Below are positions 33,833-46,395 of a DNA stretch of 64,000 bases, in pieces. A program made the translations under genes and the position numbers. Where the stretch lies: NCBI GenBank assembly GCA_036250195.1, contig JAVHZZ010000003.1:86445418-86509417 (forward strand). Reading direction: 5' to 3'. A model generated the notes under the pieces. That model was not told where the DNA came from. It ran no database searches and was given only the letters and a program-made list of their open reading frames with translations. This DNA is from Mixophyes australis (lineage: Eukaryota; Chordata; Amphibia; Anura; Limnodynastidae). Position 1 is the stretch's first letter. Each line of letters opens with the position of its first letter.

Positions 33833-35266
33833 AGTCAATAATTACTTCTTATTAAACCTGGGTGTTGCCACTTCCCCCTAAACTAATATCACCAATAAAT
33901 GACACACAAAGTACATGAACAGCACTTATATGATTAATCATAAAAACATAAACTTAATATGGCAGAATTAATACAATGGAAGACTTAAAACATAAACTCC
34001 TGCAACCTCTCTATCACTACAGTGGTGACTTAGAACTACAAGTACAACTACCTAATACATTATTCTCATTTGGAAACTGAAATCAGGGGCAATGCATACT
34101 CCATATGTATGTGATGAAGTAAAGGTGAAGCATGTTCTGTACAGCCTTCCTGTGTAGAAAAAGGATCTGATACACAGAACAGGACCATTCAGTCATAACC
34201 CTGGGCGATAGAAAAAATTCAAATAAAGCCAAGCAGTGTTTTACTATAAAACAGGAGATCATAGTCAAAGAGATAACTATTCTTGTAAAATAAAATGGTA
34301 CAGAAGGAAAACAATGAACCAAAGTTTACTGGTGCTTGTGTGTAGGAGGGGTGATTTCTAAAGTAATTTATTGGAGTGGAATTAGGTTTACGGGACTTGT
34401 GTTAAAAAAGGTATAATTGTTGTGATAATTGTAATTATTTATAACTGCCTATCGCGGCATTAGAATATTATATATCGACCACATTTATTAAGAATATATC
34501 GGTGAGGCTGTCAGAGCAATATTCGCTCACAGCAGTAATAATAACTTACGTTTTTTCCGTGTTTCAGTTCCATTATTAAGAAATAATAATAAAAAAAGTT
34601 AAAGTATAAAAATAAAAGATAAATAATGCAAACTTATAATATGTGTAACCATTATTTAAACATTGTTTCAAATGTTTTTAATGTATTTGGTTTGGAAATG
34701 CCATTTTGTCATCATGAAATGGCATTATTCGATCATGCATCATGGAGGTAAAAGTTCCTATCTGGGGTAAAATTGTCCTTTGATAGATAGTCATCTTAGT
34801 GTAGTATGTGGGAGACACAGTGAAGGTCACGTATGAATAGCACCTCAAAACACTTTGGTTTTTACACCAGTGGGTCTGGATGGCTTCCGCCAGTACGCCA
34901 TAGTGCATATCTGCATTCTGCTCTCGGAAATGCTTCCAAGCAAGAAGTGTGCCATACTTTGCTGAGAGACATAAAAATATTCAGTGGTCCTCTTATTGTT
35001 CGTTTTAGCCTCATATATGACTTAAGTTAATTATGTGAATGAGGAGACATGGGTATCATCTTTATTACATGTGTAATTTTGTGTAAGTTCTGCCTTTTTT
35101 CTATATTGTTTTCTACATTGTTTGGAGTATATCCACATTAGGACCTCATTTGCAGTAGTCCGTAATTTTGCAGCCATATAAGTTGTAAACATATGGTCGC
35201 AAAATTACGGCCTAACATGTCAACTCTAAATACATTATAAATTTTCAGTTGAGTTATGATACACTC
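33833..35266. other. Unassigned sequence
   Basis: No gene or element recognised between the palindromic MITEs. Confidence 0.35.
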
Positions 35267-35269
35267 TAA

Positions 35270-35444
35270 GGGCTAGATTTACTAAGCTGCGGGTTTGAAA
35301 AAGTGGGGATGTTGCCTATAGCAACCAATCAGATTCTAGCTTTCATTTATTGTGTACTTTCTACAAAATGATAGCTAGAATCTGATTGGTTGCTATAGAC
35401 AACATCCCCACTCTTTCAAACCCGCAGCTTAGTAAATCTAGCCC
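35270..35444. mobile_element. Palindromic MITE, near-perfect copy, TAA target duplication
   Basis: A 175-base, almost perfect palindrome starting GGGCTAGATTTACTAAGC and ending with its complement. TAA flanks both sides (35267-35269 and 35445-35447). A 3-bp TAA/TTA duplication is typical of PIF/Harbinger. The inner part contains 'gcaaccaatcagattctagc' on both arms. High arm identity suggests the youngest of the three copies in this window. Confidence 0.9.
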
Positions 35445-35447
35445 TAA

Positions 35448-36189
35448 GTGCTTCTTTATGTGGCAATAATAAAGATATGGCCAGACTACAGTGGGAGTAA
35501 TGATGATGATGATGACTGCGGTTTTAAAAGTAGAACAAATAAAAATATGTATCTCCCAAATAAGTAACCAAGTAAGTGTAACCCTGCACAGATGTGGTCA
35601 CACTGACCTACTGCACAATGTACTGGTTCATCAACTTCCATCCTAACATACACACAGGATATTAAATAGTGCAGTGTCAGAGCTCAAAGGTTTCTCAGAG
35701 TGAACATCTGCATTCACACTACTAGGCTCACAGACAGGAAAGGCTAACAGCTTGATACCTTGTTGGCACTATTGAGCGTGTGTTCCCAACTCTCTATAGC
35801 ATTATTGACATTTTCAGAATTACGTGAATTGGTTACAGTGGAAGGGGCAATGTGTAAACTCGAAATTGAGTCTTCCAAAATGTAGGGTCTCCTCTCTGAA
35901 CCAAGTTTAATTGGTCTGGGCTCAGGGGTTCTCCCCTCCAAGCCAGATTTAGGTGGGATTGGGAAAGATTTGTTTCCTCTTCCCTTCCCCCAAAGCTATT
36001 TTTTGCTGGGTTTGCAAATTCTTTCCTCAGCATCCCCTTCCAGGTTGTGTGGGTTCAAACATAAATGCTTAAGAGACGTTACACTCATCTGCATGTGACG
36101 GGACATCACATAAAAAAGATAAAAAATTCTATAATCACATCATTTGGCTCTTTTTTGTTCGTACATTATTATTAACCTTAATAAAATTA
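35448..36189. other. Unassigned sequence
   Basis: No gene or element recognised. A (GAT)n run lies near 35498-35512. Confidence 0.3.
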
Positions 36190-36577
36190 ATTTCCACTCA
36201 TTTCCAGTCAATTTTTGTCAAGTGGCAAGAACACTGCTACCGCTCCTGTTTCTGTATGAGCAATGGCACTGGAGACTGGAAAGTGACAAAAACACTGCTA
36301 CCCCTGTTTCTGTGTGAGCAATGGCACTGAGAAATGTCACTGGAGAATGGAGAGTGACAAGGACTGTGCTACTCCATTTTCTGTGTGAGCAATGGTGCAG
36401 GATCTCTTAGATAATTATGGAATCCAAAACCCGCAAGATCCAACAATGCAACAATGACGTTATACCTCGATTCAAATCCATGGAAACGGGAAAGTACTGA
36501 GCCGGCTCGGCTCTGTACTCGGATAAGCGATGTTCTGGGGTGTTCGGTTTTTGGAAATCCGAGCCTGAGCATCTCTA
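36190..36577 (+). mobile_element. hAT 3' end relic with tandem units
   Basis: It ends ...GAGCCTGAGCATCTCTA at 36577. The reverse complement of this terminus (TAGAGATGCTCAGGCTCGG) resembles the left end of the composite hAT at 23217. Upstream, about 60-base imperfect repeats contain 'cctgtttctgt' and 'gagcaatggcac' (36235-36400). The same kind of repeat occurs at 58440-58650 behind the second hAT relic. No coding part remains. Confidence 0.65.
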
Positions 36578-37465
36578 ATTTATGTCTATTACACTTCTAA
36601 CCATACAAAATACATCCACTTTAATATTTGTACACTTTGCTTTTATATTGTTTCTGCTATTTTCCTTTACTCTTTAAACCCTCTTCTTTTACTATCTTTT
36701 TCTTCTGCTTCTTGGCAGATTTTGTTCTATTTTCAGTCTTCTGGTCCAGTGGCATGCACACTGATACAGCCACTAATATAGACTCATACATTACATGTGC
36801 AATTTGGTGTATGTTCCATTTGAGAGAGCTTCCGATATAAACTCTAAACTGAGCTGTAATTGGTTGGAAGTCTGAATTAGAAGCTTTCATATAGACCATT
36901 TATATAGACAAGATTGATGGGAAACATTTTAGGATTTTGCAAAAGTTGGAAGAGGTTTTTCGCTTCTATTTTTTTAAGGTATTTTTTAATGTTTACTAGG
37001 TCTACGGTGAATGAAGAAAGTATATCAAATTTCTTTGGAGAGGGTGTGGATTTTTGCTTGATTGGACAATTTTGAATGAAAGACTTCAATTAAGATATTC
37101 TGTAGATTTTAATTTCCTACTGCGAGAAGAGTGTTCATGTGCTTTATTTAATTTTATCCCTTTATTACTTATTTTTAAACTGCATCAAATTTAGGTGACT
37201 TGTGGCACTTCACATGTAAACTGCATTCAGTGAAATGATTCATCCATAGTTCACAGTTCTGCCACCACTCTGCACAACCCCAATGCAGGGGGGTGGCAGT
37301 GGTTTATCACACCCTCCACACTGCAGTATGGTAGGGCTAACAAGTACAGACAGGTAGGGTCCCCAATGCTAGGATGAAGGATGTTTAGGGTTGACAGAAG
37401 GGTGTATGATGTAATTTATTAAATTCTGAAGCCCTACAGCATGCATAAATCCCATCATTGGATCC
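36578..37465. other. Unassigned sequence
   Basis: AT-rich; short open frames on both strands have no recognisable domain. Confidence 0.3.
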
Positions 37466-37750
37466 TTATGCATTTCATAATTCAGTTCAAGCTCCTTACA
37501 CTCACTTACAAAGCTCTTACCAACACATCTCCCCCTTACATCTCTGACCTTGTCTCGAGGTACATACCTGCCTGGGCACTTCGCTCTGTCTCTGACCTCC
37601 ATCTCAATTCATTTCTCATTACTTCCTCTGATGCTCACCTCCAGGACTCCTGCCGTGCTGCCCCCATTCTTTGGAACTCCCTACCCTCAATTATCTCTCC
37701 CCCAACCTTCAGACCTTCAAACACTCATTCCAAACTCACCTCACGCATTG
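37466..37750 (+). pseudogene. L2-type LINE ORF2 C-terminal fragment
   Basis: Translation gives 'FKLLTLTYKALTNTSPPYIS', then 'LQDSCRAAPILWNSLPS' and a 'FRPSNTHSKLTS' end: the post-palm C-terminal pattern 'FK.L.LTYKALN..AP.Y...L' and 'F..AAP.LWNSLP' of L2 elements. The matching 3' UTR appears at 38535-38625, so the copy seems to be split by about 0.8 kb of other DNA. Confidence 0.7.
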
Positions 37751-38534
37751 GCATATGAATGTTAAATATGCAATTACATAGGAAAACACAGCAAATACAC
37801 TGACACTCACTTCTAAATTTTTAAATTGTTCACTTTTAATAGCGTTCCAACTCACAAAAAATTATTAGTAAGACTTAGAGGTTATTTATACAAAGATATA
37901 TTTACATTAAAGGTATTTCTGGTTCAGGTCCTAAGAAATGTATGGTTTTTGGTCTTATTTTAAGCCTCATTTTACTAGCAGAAATCAGGTATCAGCGGCT
38001 AAGCGACGGCACACGCGATCGCTAGTTATGATTATTATAACATTGATACATTATAATACTGTATGCAGCACATGTTATTAGGTTGGCTTAAACTGGATTT
38101 ACGTAGTTCCCGAGGCAAGACACCTACACAGCTGTTTGAGTGAATTTGCCCCACCTTTGGAAGAAACATTGTTTGAACTGACCTACGATCTGCATTGTAC
38201 TGGTCTATCTTACACCTTGAACCAAAGAAGAAAAACCTTAGTTTATATTTGTGTACATTGTGACATCATCACTGTTTTTGTGTTAAACTGTATAAAAAGT
38301 AACTGGACATTATTAATCAGCCTCTTTGCTAACATAGACTTCAGGATTGATGGCTGATTACTGGATCCAGTGCACTGCATAAAGTATCGGTTATACTTTG
38401 TTATACTTTATTATACTTTACTGTATTTTGTTATATTTTTCTATATTTTGCTTTTAAATCTCTTGTGCGTTGGAACCACATTATTGGCATCGGACAATCT
38501 TTTTTGGTGACGATAGAAATTTACATAATACCTG
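37751..38534. mobile_element. Insertion of unknown class splitting an L2 copy
   Basis: The DNA between L2 coding and L2 tail contains a TG-starting, CA-ending segment (about 37760-38496) with TATA-like 'tataaaaagt' at about 38291 and then 'tttttggtgacga', resembling a primer-binding-site region. This would fit an LTR, but no matching target duplication was found and the borders are guesses. Confidence 0.25.
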
Positions 38535-38625
38535 CCATTTCCAGTTTTTTCAAGTTGGTCCTACTGTCTCTCACCACCCCTTCCTCTAGAATGTAAGCTC
38601 TCAGGGCTGGGTCCTCTCTACCATC
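38535..38625 (+). mobile_element. L2 3' tail
   Basis: 'tagaatgtaagctctcaggg' and 'ctgggtcctct' match the typical L2 3' UTR. It is on the same strand as the ORF2 fragment ending at 37750. Confidence 0.5.
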
Positions 38626-39205
38626 CACAGCAACCCTGATCTACAGAAATAGGTCATGGGTATCAGCCCATGTGCCCAGTGAGGTGGTACACTAGCAGCG
38701 ACAGTTACCCAGAAGAACGTAGTTCTGGATGCCGCTAAGGAGTCCAGTGGTGACTGCATCATAAGCCCCTCCTACTACGGTTAGATGGCGCATTTGGGAG
38801 AAAGAAAGGGGACAGTGGCGATGTAAGCCCTGCCAGTCCCCAGGAACATAACAGACAGTGGCATAGGCGGTCCATCCTGTCACACTTCTACTACTACTAC
38901 TACCACTACTTCTACAACTACTACTATTAGTATATTGGAGGTAACAACTATAATTATTTTCACAAATTGATCAAAATTGCTAGAAATTACCAAAAAAAAT
39001 AAAACTATAATTGCTATTTCCCAATTCTTTAACCTATGAATTTAAAAAATATGGTTTTCTCAGTGAATCTTAAAACTGTAGGAGCTTTTCTTATTAATTT
39101 CAATGTTCCTATTCATTTTAATTGTGCATAATTAATAGGTGTTCTATTATTCCTGTTTATATGAATGTTAATTGAAATGAATAGAAAAAGGTCCTAGACT
39201 TCAAG
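38626..39205. other. Unassigned sequence with CTA-rich stretch
   Basis: Contains a degenerate (CTA)n microsatellite at about 38887-38930. Nothing else recognised. Confidence 0.35.
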
Positions 39206-40040
39206 TGTCACGGAACACACAGAAATGGTAGGATTCTTACAATCTGCCTGATTAACTCCACCCACAAAGTTGGTGTGATTCTGATGTGGTGGAGGTTTTG
39301 GCCAGGGATCCCTGCAAGGAGGTTTGGTCTTCTCTGCTACAGCCACACAGATTGCAGTTCTCCAGATGGGTACCTGGTGAGACTGACAGGTGAGATAGGT
39401 GTTGACTTTCAAGAGGAGATCAGAGAAACAGAGAAGATCCAAACAGGAAGCAGGTAATTGAAGAGGAGTTCTGGATACTAGACACTGGAAACAAGGATAG
39501 CTGAAAAGGCACCAGATATTGAATACCAAGATTACCAGAGAAGCATAGTACAATGAAAACCAGCATGAGCTGAGAAACACCAGATACAGAATACCAGGAT
39601 ACAAGGGTGAGCTGAGAAGAATAGTATGCTGGATGCCAGGATTTTCTGAGAAGCACTGGATACAGGATGTCAGGACACCAGGATAATCAGGATTACACAA
39701 GGAAGCACAAGGATGCTGAATACCAGGAATCACAAGGCAGCACAAGAAAACAGGAGTCAAAAAGACCCAGCAGCAGGCAGGCTAACAGGACATGAAGATC
39801 TGGCATCATATGCCAAAACAGGTGTTTTAAATAGGCAACTGGATGAGGGGGAAGTGGTAATTAATCAACCAATTCAAGGGAATAGGAGAAGATAAAAAAC
39901 AGGAGTGCGCATGTGAACTCCAGCGATCCAAGATGGTGGCTGCCATTTGAAAAGGGGGGACCCATTATCACCACCAAAAGGCCCGACGGAGGAGGCCTGA
40001 CTTGTGCAAAGACCCCGTGAAGGAGCTGGAGGGTCTGACA
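39206..40040 (-). mobile_element. 3' LTR of a Ty3/gypsy element
   Basis: The segment starts TGTCACGGAAC at 39206 and ends GGTCTGACA at 40040, giving TG...CA ends and a short TGTCA/TGACA inverted repeat. On the minus strand, a purine-rich tract (complement of 40048-40062, 'aagagggggttta') immediately precedes it, as expected for a 3' LTR in antisense orientation. The interior (39440-39740) contains degenerate 30-40 base repeats around 'ccaggat' and 'gagaagca'. A matching 5' LTR beyond 43060 was not found. Confidence 0.7.
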
Positions 40041-40079
40041 CTTGACATAAACCCCCTCTTAAGGGTGGGCACTGAATTC

Positions 40080-42690
40080 CCTAGAAAGGGTTTGATGGGA
40101 AATTTAGCATGAAGCTTCTTTAAAAGAATGGGAGCATGACCTTTAAAGGCATTGACCCAAGTTCATTCTTCAGGACCAAAGCACTTTCAGTCCACTAATT
40201 ACTGAATCTTTTCTTCTGAACATCTGGAATCAAGGATTAGTTTAACTTCAAATTCCTCCTCTGTTCTGAATGTTGATTATAGATGGTGGAGAAGAAATAG
40301 GAAAAAGGTTACTAATGAGTGGTTTCAATAAAGCGATATGGAAGGTTTTGGAGATGCGAAGAAAAGGTGGCATCTTCAAGCTGAATGCCACTGGGTTGAC
40401 CATTTGAAAAATTTTGAAGGGTCCAATGCACTTTAGACCAAATAGTCCTGACACAATGAATTGACTACAGGAACTTCTGTAGGAGGAAAAGGAGATATTT
40501 TCAGAAGTAATGGATGTAGTCCATATACAGTGAAGAAGGACGCAGGAGAGGAAGATTCATGAATCAGATTATGTACAAATTCTGCCTACAGGAGAAGGGT
40601 CGCCCAATTTTCTTGGATAGATGATGTGTTAATTCTAATGAAAGTCTCTAAATCTTGATTTAATTCTTGATTTCCATTTGGCCATGCAATTGAAGATAAT
40701 AGGCTGAAGAAAAGTTGTTTTGGATATTAAGATGTTTACAAATTGATCTCCAAAATTTTCAAATAAATTGAACTCAATGGTCTGAAACGATCTCCTGGGG
40801 ACACCTGTGCAGTCTTTCTTTGATAAAGATTTTAGCAAGGGATTAGGCCACAACTACACAAATAATGTTACATTTTTTACTAGGAGGTAGGTAGTAATTA
40901 AGTCTATGGCAATGTGAGTCCAAGTCTCATGGTAATGGGTAAGAAAATCAAAGGACCTGCTTGAAGAAGAACGTTGTGTTGATCACAGGTTATACAGGCA
41001 GAAACAAACTTCATTACATCCAGATGAAGAATTGGCCACCAATAGTTCATAGATAGGAGTTCCAGAGTTTTTCATGAACCAGCATGCACATAAAGGAATG
41101 TGCCCAATGTAGAAGACTCTTCCCAAATTTGGGAGAAGCGAAGGTCTTGCCAAGAGGAGGAGTTAGAGGATGATCCATAGAAGTAGAGAAGAGAAATTTG
41201 GGATCCAGTACAGGACGATTCATTGGATCTTCCAGATTCTGGCTGTTTTCTTTCAGTCTAAAAGTTATATGAATATCAAATCGAGAGAAAAAGCAAGGAC
41301 CAAGTGGACTTGACAAAGGTTTAAACATTGGGTGGATTGGAGATATAGCAGATTTTTATGATCTGTAAATATGTTTACTGAAAAACGAGATCCTTCGAGA
41401 AGATATCTCCACTCTGCAATAGACAGTTTAATGACCAGGAGTTCCTTATGCCCAATTGTGCTATTTTGCTCTACTGGAAAGATTTTTCAAGAGAAAGAAA
41501 AATCCTCTGACTGAGGAGGCATCAACTTCCAAGAAAAAGGCAGTGATGTAACAGGTTGTTTGAGGACTGTGGCTAAAGGGAAAATCAATTTGAAGGGGAA
41601 AAAAAACATCTGAAGTGGTAGTAATTAAATGCCTAACATGCACACCTTTATGAGTGAGAGAAATGATGGGAGTAGCTACAGTGGAGTATCCCCGAATAAA
41701 TTGCCTGTAATAATTAGCAAAGCCAAGGAAACGTTGAATAGTTTTGAGCCCCACAGATTGTGGCCATTCCAGCACTACATAAACTTATTGTAGATCCATC
41801 TGAAGACTTGAGCTAGAGACTAAGTACCCAAAAAAAGGCATTTGGGCAAGTTCGAAGGAACATCTCTCCAGTTTACAATAGACCTGAAGTTTACATAGAG
41901 ACAGAATTTCTGAAACTAGAAGACAGTGAGAGACAAGATCTTTAGAAAAAATCAAACTGTCATCCAAATAGACAAACACACAGGAGTAAAGTAGGTCTCT
42001 GAAGATCTCATTAACAAAACTCTGGAAGACTGCTGGGGTATTACAGAGGCCAAAAGGCATCATTAAATACTCGCAGTGGCCATCTCTAGTATTAAAAGTG
42101 GTTTAACACTCATTCCCCTTTTGGATATGAATCAGATTGTATTCACCATGAAAATTGACTTTAGTGAAAATGGTGTCTCCTTTCATACAATAAAATGGTT
42201 CAGTAAAAGAAATATTCAGTAATTCAGTAATAAGAGGAAGAGGGTAGCGATTTTTGATGGTAATAGCATTTAGACCACAGTAGTCAATGCATGGGCAAAG
42301 TGTTCCATCCATTTTTCTCACAAAGATTAAGCTGGCCCTGGCTGAAGAAGATGAAGGTCTAATAAATCCCAGTTATAAATTCTCTTTAATATATTTGGCT
42401 ATTGCCTCCGGAAGGGAGAGAGGATAGACTTGTCCTGGAGAATGGGTTTTCCCAAAGTGAATGTCAATGGGATAGTCCCATGCTGAGTGAGGCTGAAAAG
42501 TCTCAGACTATTGTTTACTGAATACATCTTTAAAACTTGAAACCACTCTAATTTTTGGGCAGAAGACCAATCTAGATGAGGGAAGTACAATTAGAGCCAG
42601 GGGATGCCCAAAACAATGGGACTATTTGTACAAGGTATAACACGAAAGGATTACAAGAAAGGATATCTGCTACAGGTGTAAGGCTCCGAC
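40080..42690 (-). pseudogene. Ty3/gypsy pol pseudogene with chromodomain-like tail
   Basis: In minus-strand order: protease end 'LGIPWL' (about 42600); RT start 'MRKMDGTLCPCIDYCGLNAI' (from 42321); RT palm 'MMPFGLCNTPAVFQSFVNEI' with YLDD at about 41959-41970; '[20 protein letters not shown]' (from about 41751); RNase H 'TDHKNLLYL' (about 41370); integrase fragments with 'FGKSLLHWAHS' (about 41110) and 'GDQFVNIL' (about 40750); '[20 protein letters not shown]' (about 40430); and a C-terminal 'LILDSRCSE' with 'TWVNAFKGHAPI' resembling a chromodomain. The polymerase box survives, but stops and frameshifts break every domain. The order identifies a chromovirus-type gypsy element. Confidence 0.85.
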
Positions 42691-43060
42691 CTAAAGATTT
42701 AAAGAAGAAATATTATACCAAATCATACCACTAGAAATATGACTATAGTTAATGGTGATAAGATTAACAGAATCCTCCAGAAGAGAGGTAGGGAGAGACC
42801 ACTGGTTCACAGGAGTGGAGAAGATAAAATCCAAGAGCCGGATGGTTCGGTGCTGAACACCAAGACTTTTAAACATTTCTGGTGAAATAAGAATAGCTTT
42901 ACAAATTTTAGTCATTGCTGGTAAAATCACAAACTGACTTTCAGTAGATGACGCCCTAGGACTTTTCAGCAAAAGTGAAAGTTTAGGAAAGTTTAAGAAT
43001 GCCTCTTGTAAAACAAAAATAGATGTAACATCTGCAACAAATGTTGCCAAGAACACTTCA
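42691..43060 (-). pseudogene. Ty3/gypsy protease-region remnant
   Basis: A 121-codon minus-strand frame lies directly upstream of the pol remnant. A 'LPTSLLEDSVNLITINYSHI' stretch fits the spacing of a gypsy protease, but the catalytic DSGA motif is not visible. Gag is absent. The element seems 5' truncated at about 43060. Confidence 0.4.
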
Positions 43061-43499
43061 TATCTGATTCAAATAGGGCCTGGAGTAAAATTACAAAACA
43101 AGAATGTGAAGGATTGTCTATACAGAATATGACATAAAGAAGCATGAACTGTGGGAACTATTCCTGTATATTTGTTGTAAAAAGTTATCCACCTGTTGAT
43201 GATGAAATAAAAACATTAAAGTTCATTAATGAATGTGAAAAAGTGCAGTTTTGTGACATCCCATATCTACATACACTGATTTTCCAGGTAAACATATGAA
43301 TTTGCAGATCAAGATGGGTGCATTGAATTGGGGGCTACTTGCTGAGTTCAGATTAGGCACACAAATTATCCAACTTTTCTACCTCTAGGCAAGTGGCACT
43401 CCAATTCTTTCTGCCACCTGAGACAGTACTTGTACACCATGGCCCTCCTCATGTCACTACAGCCAAGAGCACCTCACTGGAGTAGCGAGCTGTTAACTG
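43061..43499. other. Unassigned sequence
   Basis: Nothing recognised between the gypsy remnant and the LTR-like segment. Confidence 0.3.
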
Positions 43500-44830
43500 C
43501 CATGGGACAGGACATCTTATCTCCTTTACTATTCCTACTCATTCCTTCCTAGGATTGCTGCTTTAAATGAGATTATGGAGTGGAGGATTCACAGGTATTT
43601 TCTGGTTTCTGGCTTACTCCTCTGAATCTTCCAGGTGGCGCCATGAGGCACGTCCTTCCTGAACATTGCCTCTCCGCCCCTTCATTTCCCCTAGATGATT
43701 TAAAGCAACTGAGGCTGCAATATGAGGCCAGATCTTGTAGTCTGTGCTGGCTGTGATATACTCTCTGTTTGGTTCCTGTTTTAGTGCATCCCTGGTATTA
43801 TCATATGTTCCAGAGTATTCCTGGTATCATCCTCTATAAAGTACATACCTGGTACCATAATTTATCCAGCATATTCCTGGTTTCATCAGCTATCCAATAT
43901 GTACTGGTAGCATCATTTATAAAGCATAATATCCATTCTTTTCAATCTACTGAGACTACCCTCACCAAGGTGACTAATGATCTACTCTTAGCTAAATCAA
44001 AGGACCATTTCTCCCTGCAAGGGCTCCTTGACCTCTCTTTCGCCTTTGTCACAGTTGATCACCATCTCCTCTTTGACAGCCTTCACTTCCTTGGCCTTCA
44101 CAACACTATCCTTTCCTGATTTACCTCTTGCCTCACTGATCATTCTTTTATTGTCTCTTCTTCTGGTGCCTGCTTCCATCCTATCCCCCTATCTGTTAGG
44201 GTTCCATAAAAGCTCTATTCTTGACCCATTATTTTTCTCTCTTTACATCTCCTCACTTGTTCAACTCATCTGCTCCTCTGACCTCCACGATGATACGCTA
44301 ATCTACCTTTCCTCCCCTGACATGTCTCTCTCCCTCCTCTTCCGTGTGTCAGACTGCATCTCTGCCATCTCCACTTCTCCTGTCACCTATCAACATCTCA
44401 CCATCTCACCTATCACCATCTCACACTCCCGCCTTAGGACTTTGTTCGTGCTGCTTTTTACTGATTCTATTGTTTCTCTTGTCCCTTACTTACCTGTATT
44501 TTTTTCAGTTTGTATTTCATTGATTGAATGTTGATGCGGATACTTTGGCGCCATATAAATAAAGATGATGATGATGATGATTGTACTCCTGTTTTTATCA
44601 TCTATCCAGCATAGTTCTGGTATCCTCATCTATCCAACGCATTCCTGGTGTCTCCACTTACCTTATGTCTGCTCTTGGTTATACTCACCACGTCTTGATT
44701 ATTCACAGCTGGTACTTGCACAAAGAGCTGCAACCTGCATTGGCATAGTGGCAAAGACCTTAACCTCCTTGCAGTACATGCTCTTGAAAACCTACCGCAT
44801 GTTAAACTCCGCATCTCCACTATAGGTATC
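43500..44830 (+). mobile_element. LTR-like segment split by an L2 insertion
   Basis: Degenerate repeats of about 28 bases ('attcctggtatcatc' and 'tatccagcatat') occur both before (43785-43925) and after (44590-44655) the L2 fragment, so they were once contiguous. The right part contains 'accttaacctccttgcag', similar to the complement of a stretch in the gypsy LTR near 39310-39345 ('aaacctccttgcagg'). It may be an LTR of a related gypsy family in the opposite orientation. The outer borders are not defined. Confidence 0.35.
43935..44585 (+). pseudogene. L2-type LINE reverse transcriptase fragment with 3' tail
   Basis: Translation from about 43961 gives 'TLTKVTNDLLLAKSKDHFSL', then 'LLDLSFAFVTVDHHLL' (L2 '[15 protein letters not shown]', with the catalytic Asp changed to Val), 'IPLSVRVP' and a decayed 'HDDTLIYLSS' in place of 'YADDTQIYLSS'. 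The 3' end jumps to 'ttggcgccatataaataaag' and a (ATG)n tail at 44563-44580. Stops and frameshifts are present and the middle of the 3' half is deleted. Confidence 0.75.
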
Positions 44831-46395
44831 ATCAAACTAGATTGACTGCTTTGAGTCTTCAGTTTCTGTGTATTTCTGACAGCCTGATTCTGTACTTCAA
44901 TGGAATGAATTTTGCACATCCAGTTGCACTTTGTGGAAAAGTGCATTTTTAGGCGCACTTCAACCAATGTAATAAAAACTTTCAGACTCACAATAGGGAC
45001 TGTCTTGATGTCCCTTCGCTCTCATGATTGTTTAAAGCATATGTGAAGTTAAACCAAGCATTACTTTAGGATACAAATCAAGTGAAAATTAATGAAGAGA
45101 ATGGTCCGAAACTGTTAGTAGGTTGTATTTTGAAGTAACCAAGAAAAAAACCCATTTGGCGCTTATTAAGTTAATTCTAAGTCTATTAAATGAGAAGCTC
45201 CAATTAGGGTGTTAGCTGTTCCCTAAGATATCTGAACAAAAAAGTTAAATATTAGAGCACTGTCTAATAATCCAGATGCATATTGTTGCCTAACAACTTT
45301 AAATATTTATTTCTTAGACATCATCACATATATTTTAAAATACATTTAAAACAATTGTATATATAAACATATCACAAAAGAGGCACAAAAGCACTATTAG
45401 ATCACCACACACTCTGATCCCTTATTTATCACCGGTTTCTTGTTAAGCAGCTTGTCAGGTTTCAATATATGGTAACTACCAGAAGCTTCAGATGCCAGCT
45501 GGCTATTCTGGGGTTTTATTAAAAAAAAAAATCCTTTCACACATGTAAAATTCAAAGTTATATTTTCCAGATTCAATGAATGTCTTTATAAAAGCTCACA
45601 GGTACATATTTTGGCAGTGCTTGCTGCCTCCATTTTGTTTACACCCTTACGTGTTTCTCTGCCTTCTAGTGTATCGGCAGAATCATCAGAGATGTTCCAT
45701 CACTTCCTAGTCACTATTTATTATGATTAGCACCAATCAGAAGTCCTTGTCACAATATACTTATCATTATAAGAAAATACATTTATTAGTAACAATATGT
45801 AACTTTCATATGTAACTTTCATACAATCATTGCTACATCTATACAATAAATTATAGATATGTAATAGAACTATCGAGCTATAGGAAAAACTGACCTAATA
45901 TTTTCGTTATCTTATATTCTCAAAACAATGATACATTAAATGAATTAAACTTTTAAACCTTGCTAATACTTAAATGATACAATAGTAATTGTTCTATTGT
46001 GTTTTTCTTGGAGTAAACCTTTCTTGACATATAGATTATAGCAGCACTAAATTTCTCTACAACTTAGATAATTCCTTAAATGAGACTTCAAATGATCTTA
46101 ACATAAAGATCCAGAATGCCTCATGTCTACATAGCTTTCTGTATTTGACCCCTCCAGCAGTGCACTTAGGGGGGCTTTTAGTTGCCCGAAAACCCTCCCC
46201 CCCTCCAGCCAGGACTCGTTGTCAGGCTGGTCTCCTTCCTCGAGACCAGCCACGGATCTATAGATCCGATCCGTTCCTCCCCCATCTGCAGTATACATCC
46301 AGACCTCCTCTTTCACAGGGCAGCAGCATGTCATAGTAAAGGATATAGAACATAGAAAGGTCTGGAGTGTACAGATCCAAATAGAAGAAAGTAAG
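44831..46395. other. Unassigned sequence
   Basis: No coding homology. The piece at about 46160-46200 ('ggggggcttttagttgcccg', then C-tracts) looks like part of a G/C-tract MITE of the kind at 531-690. Confidence 0.3.
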
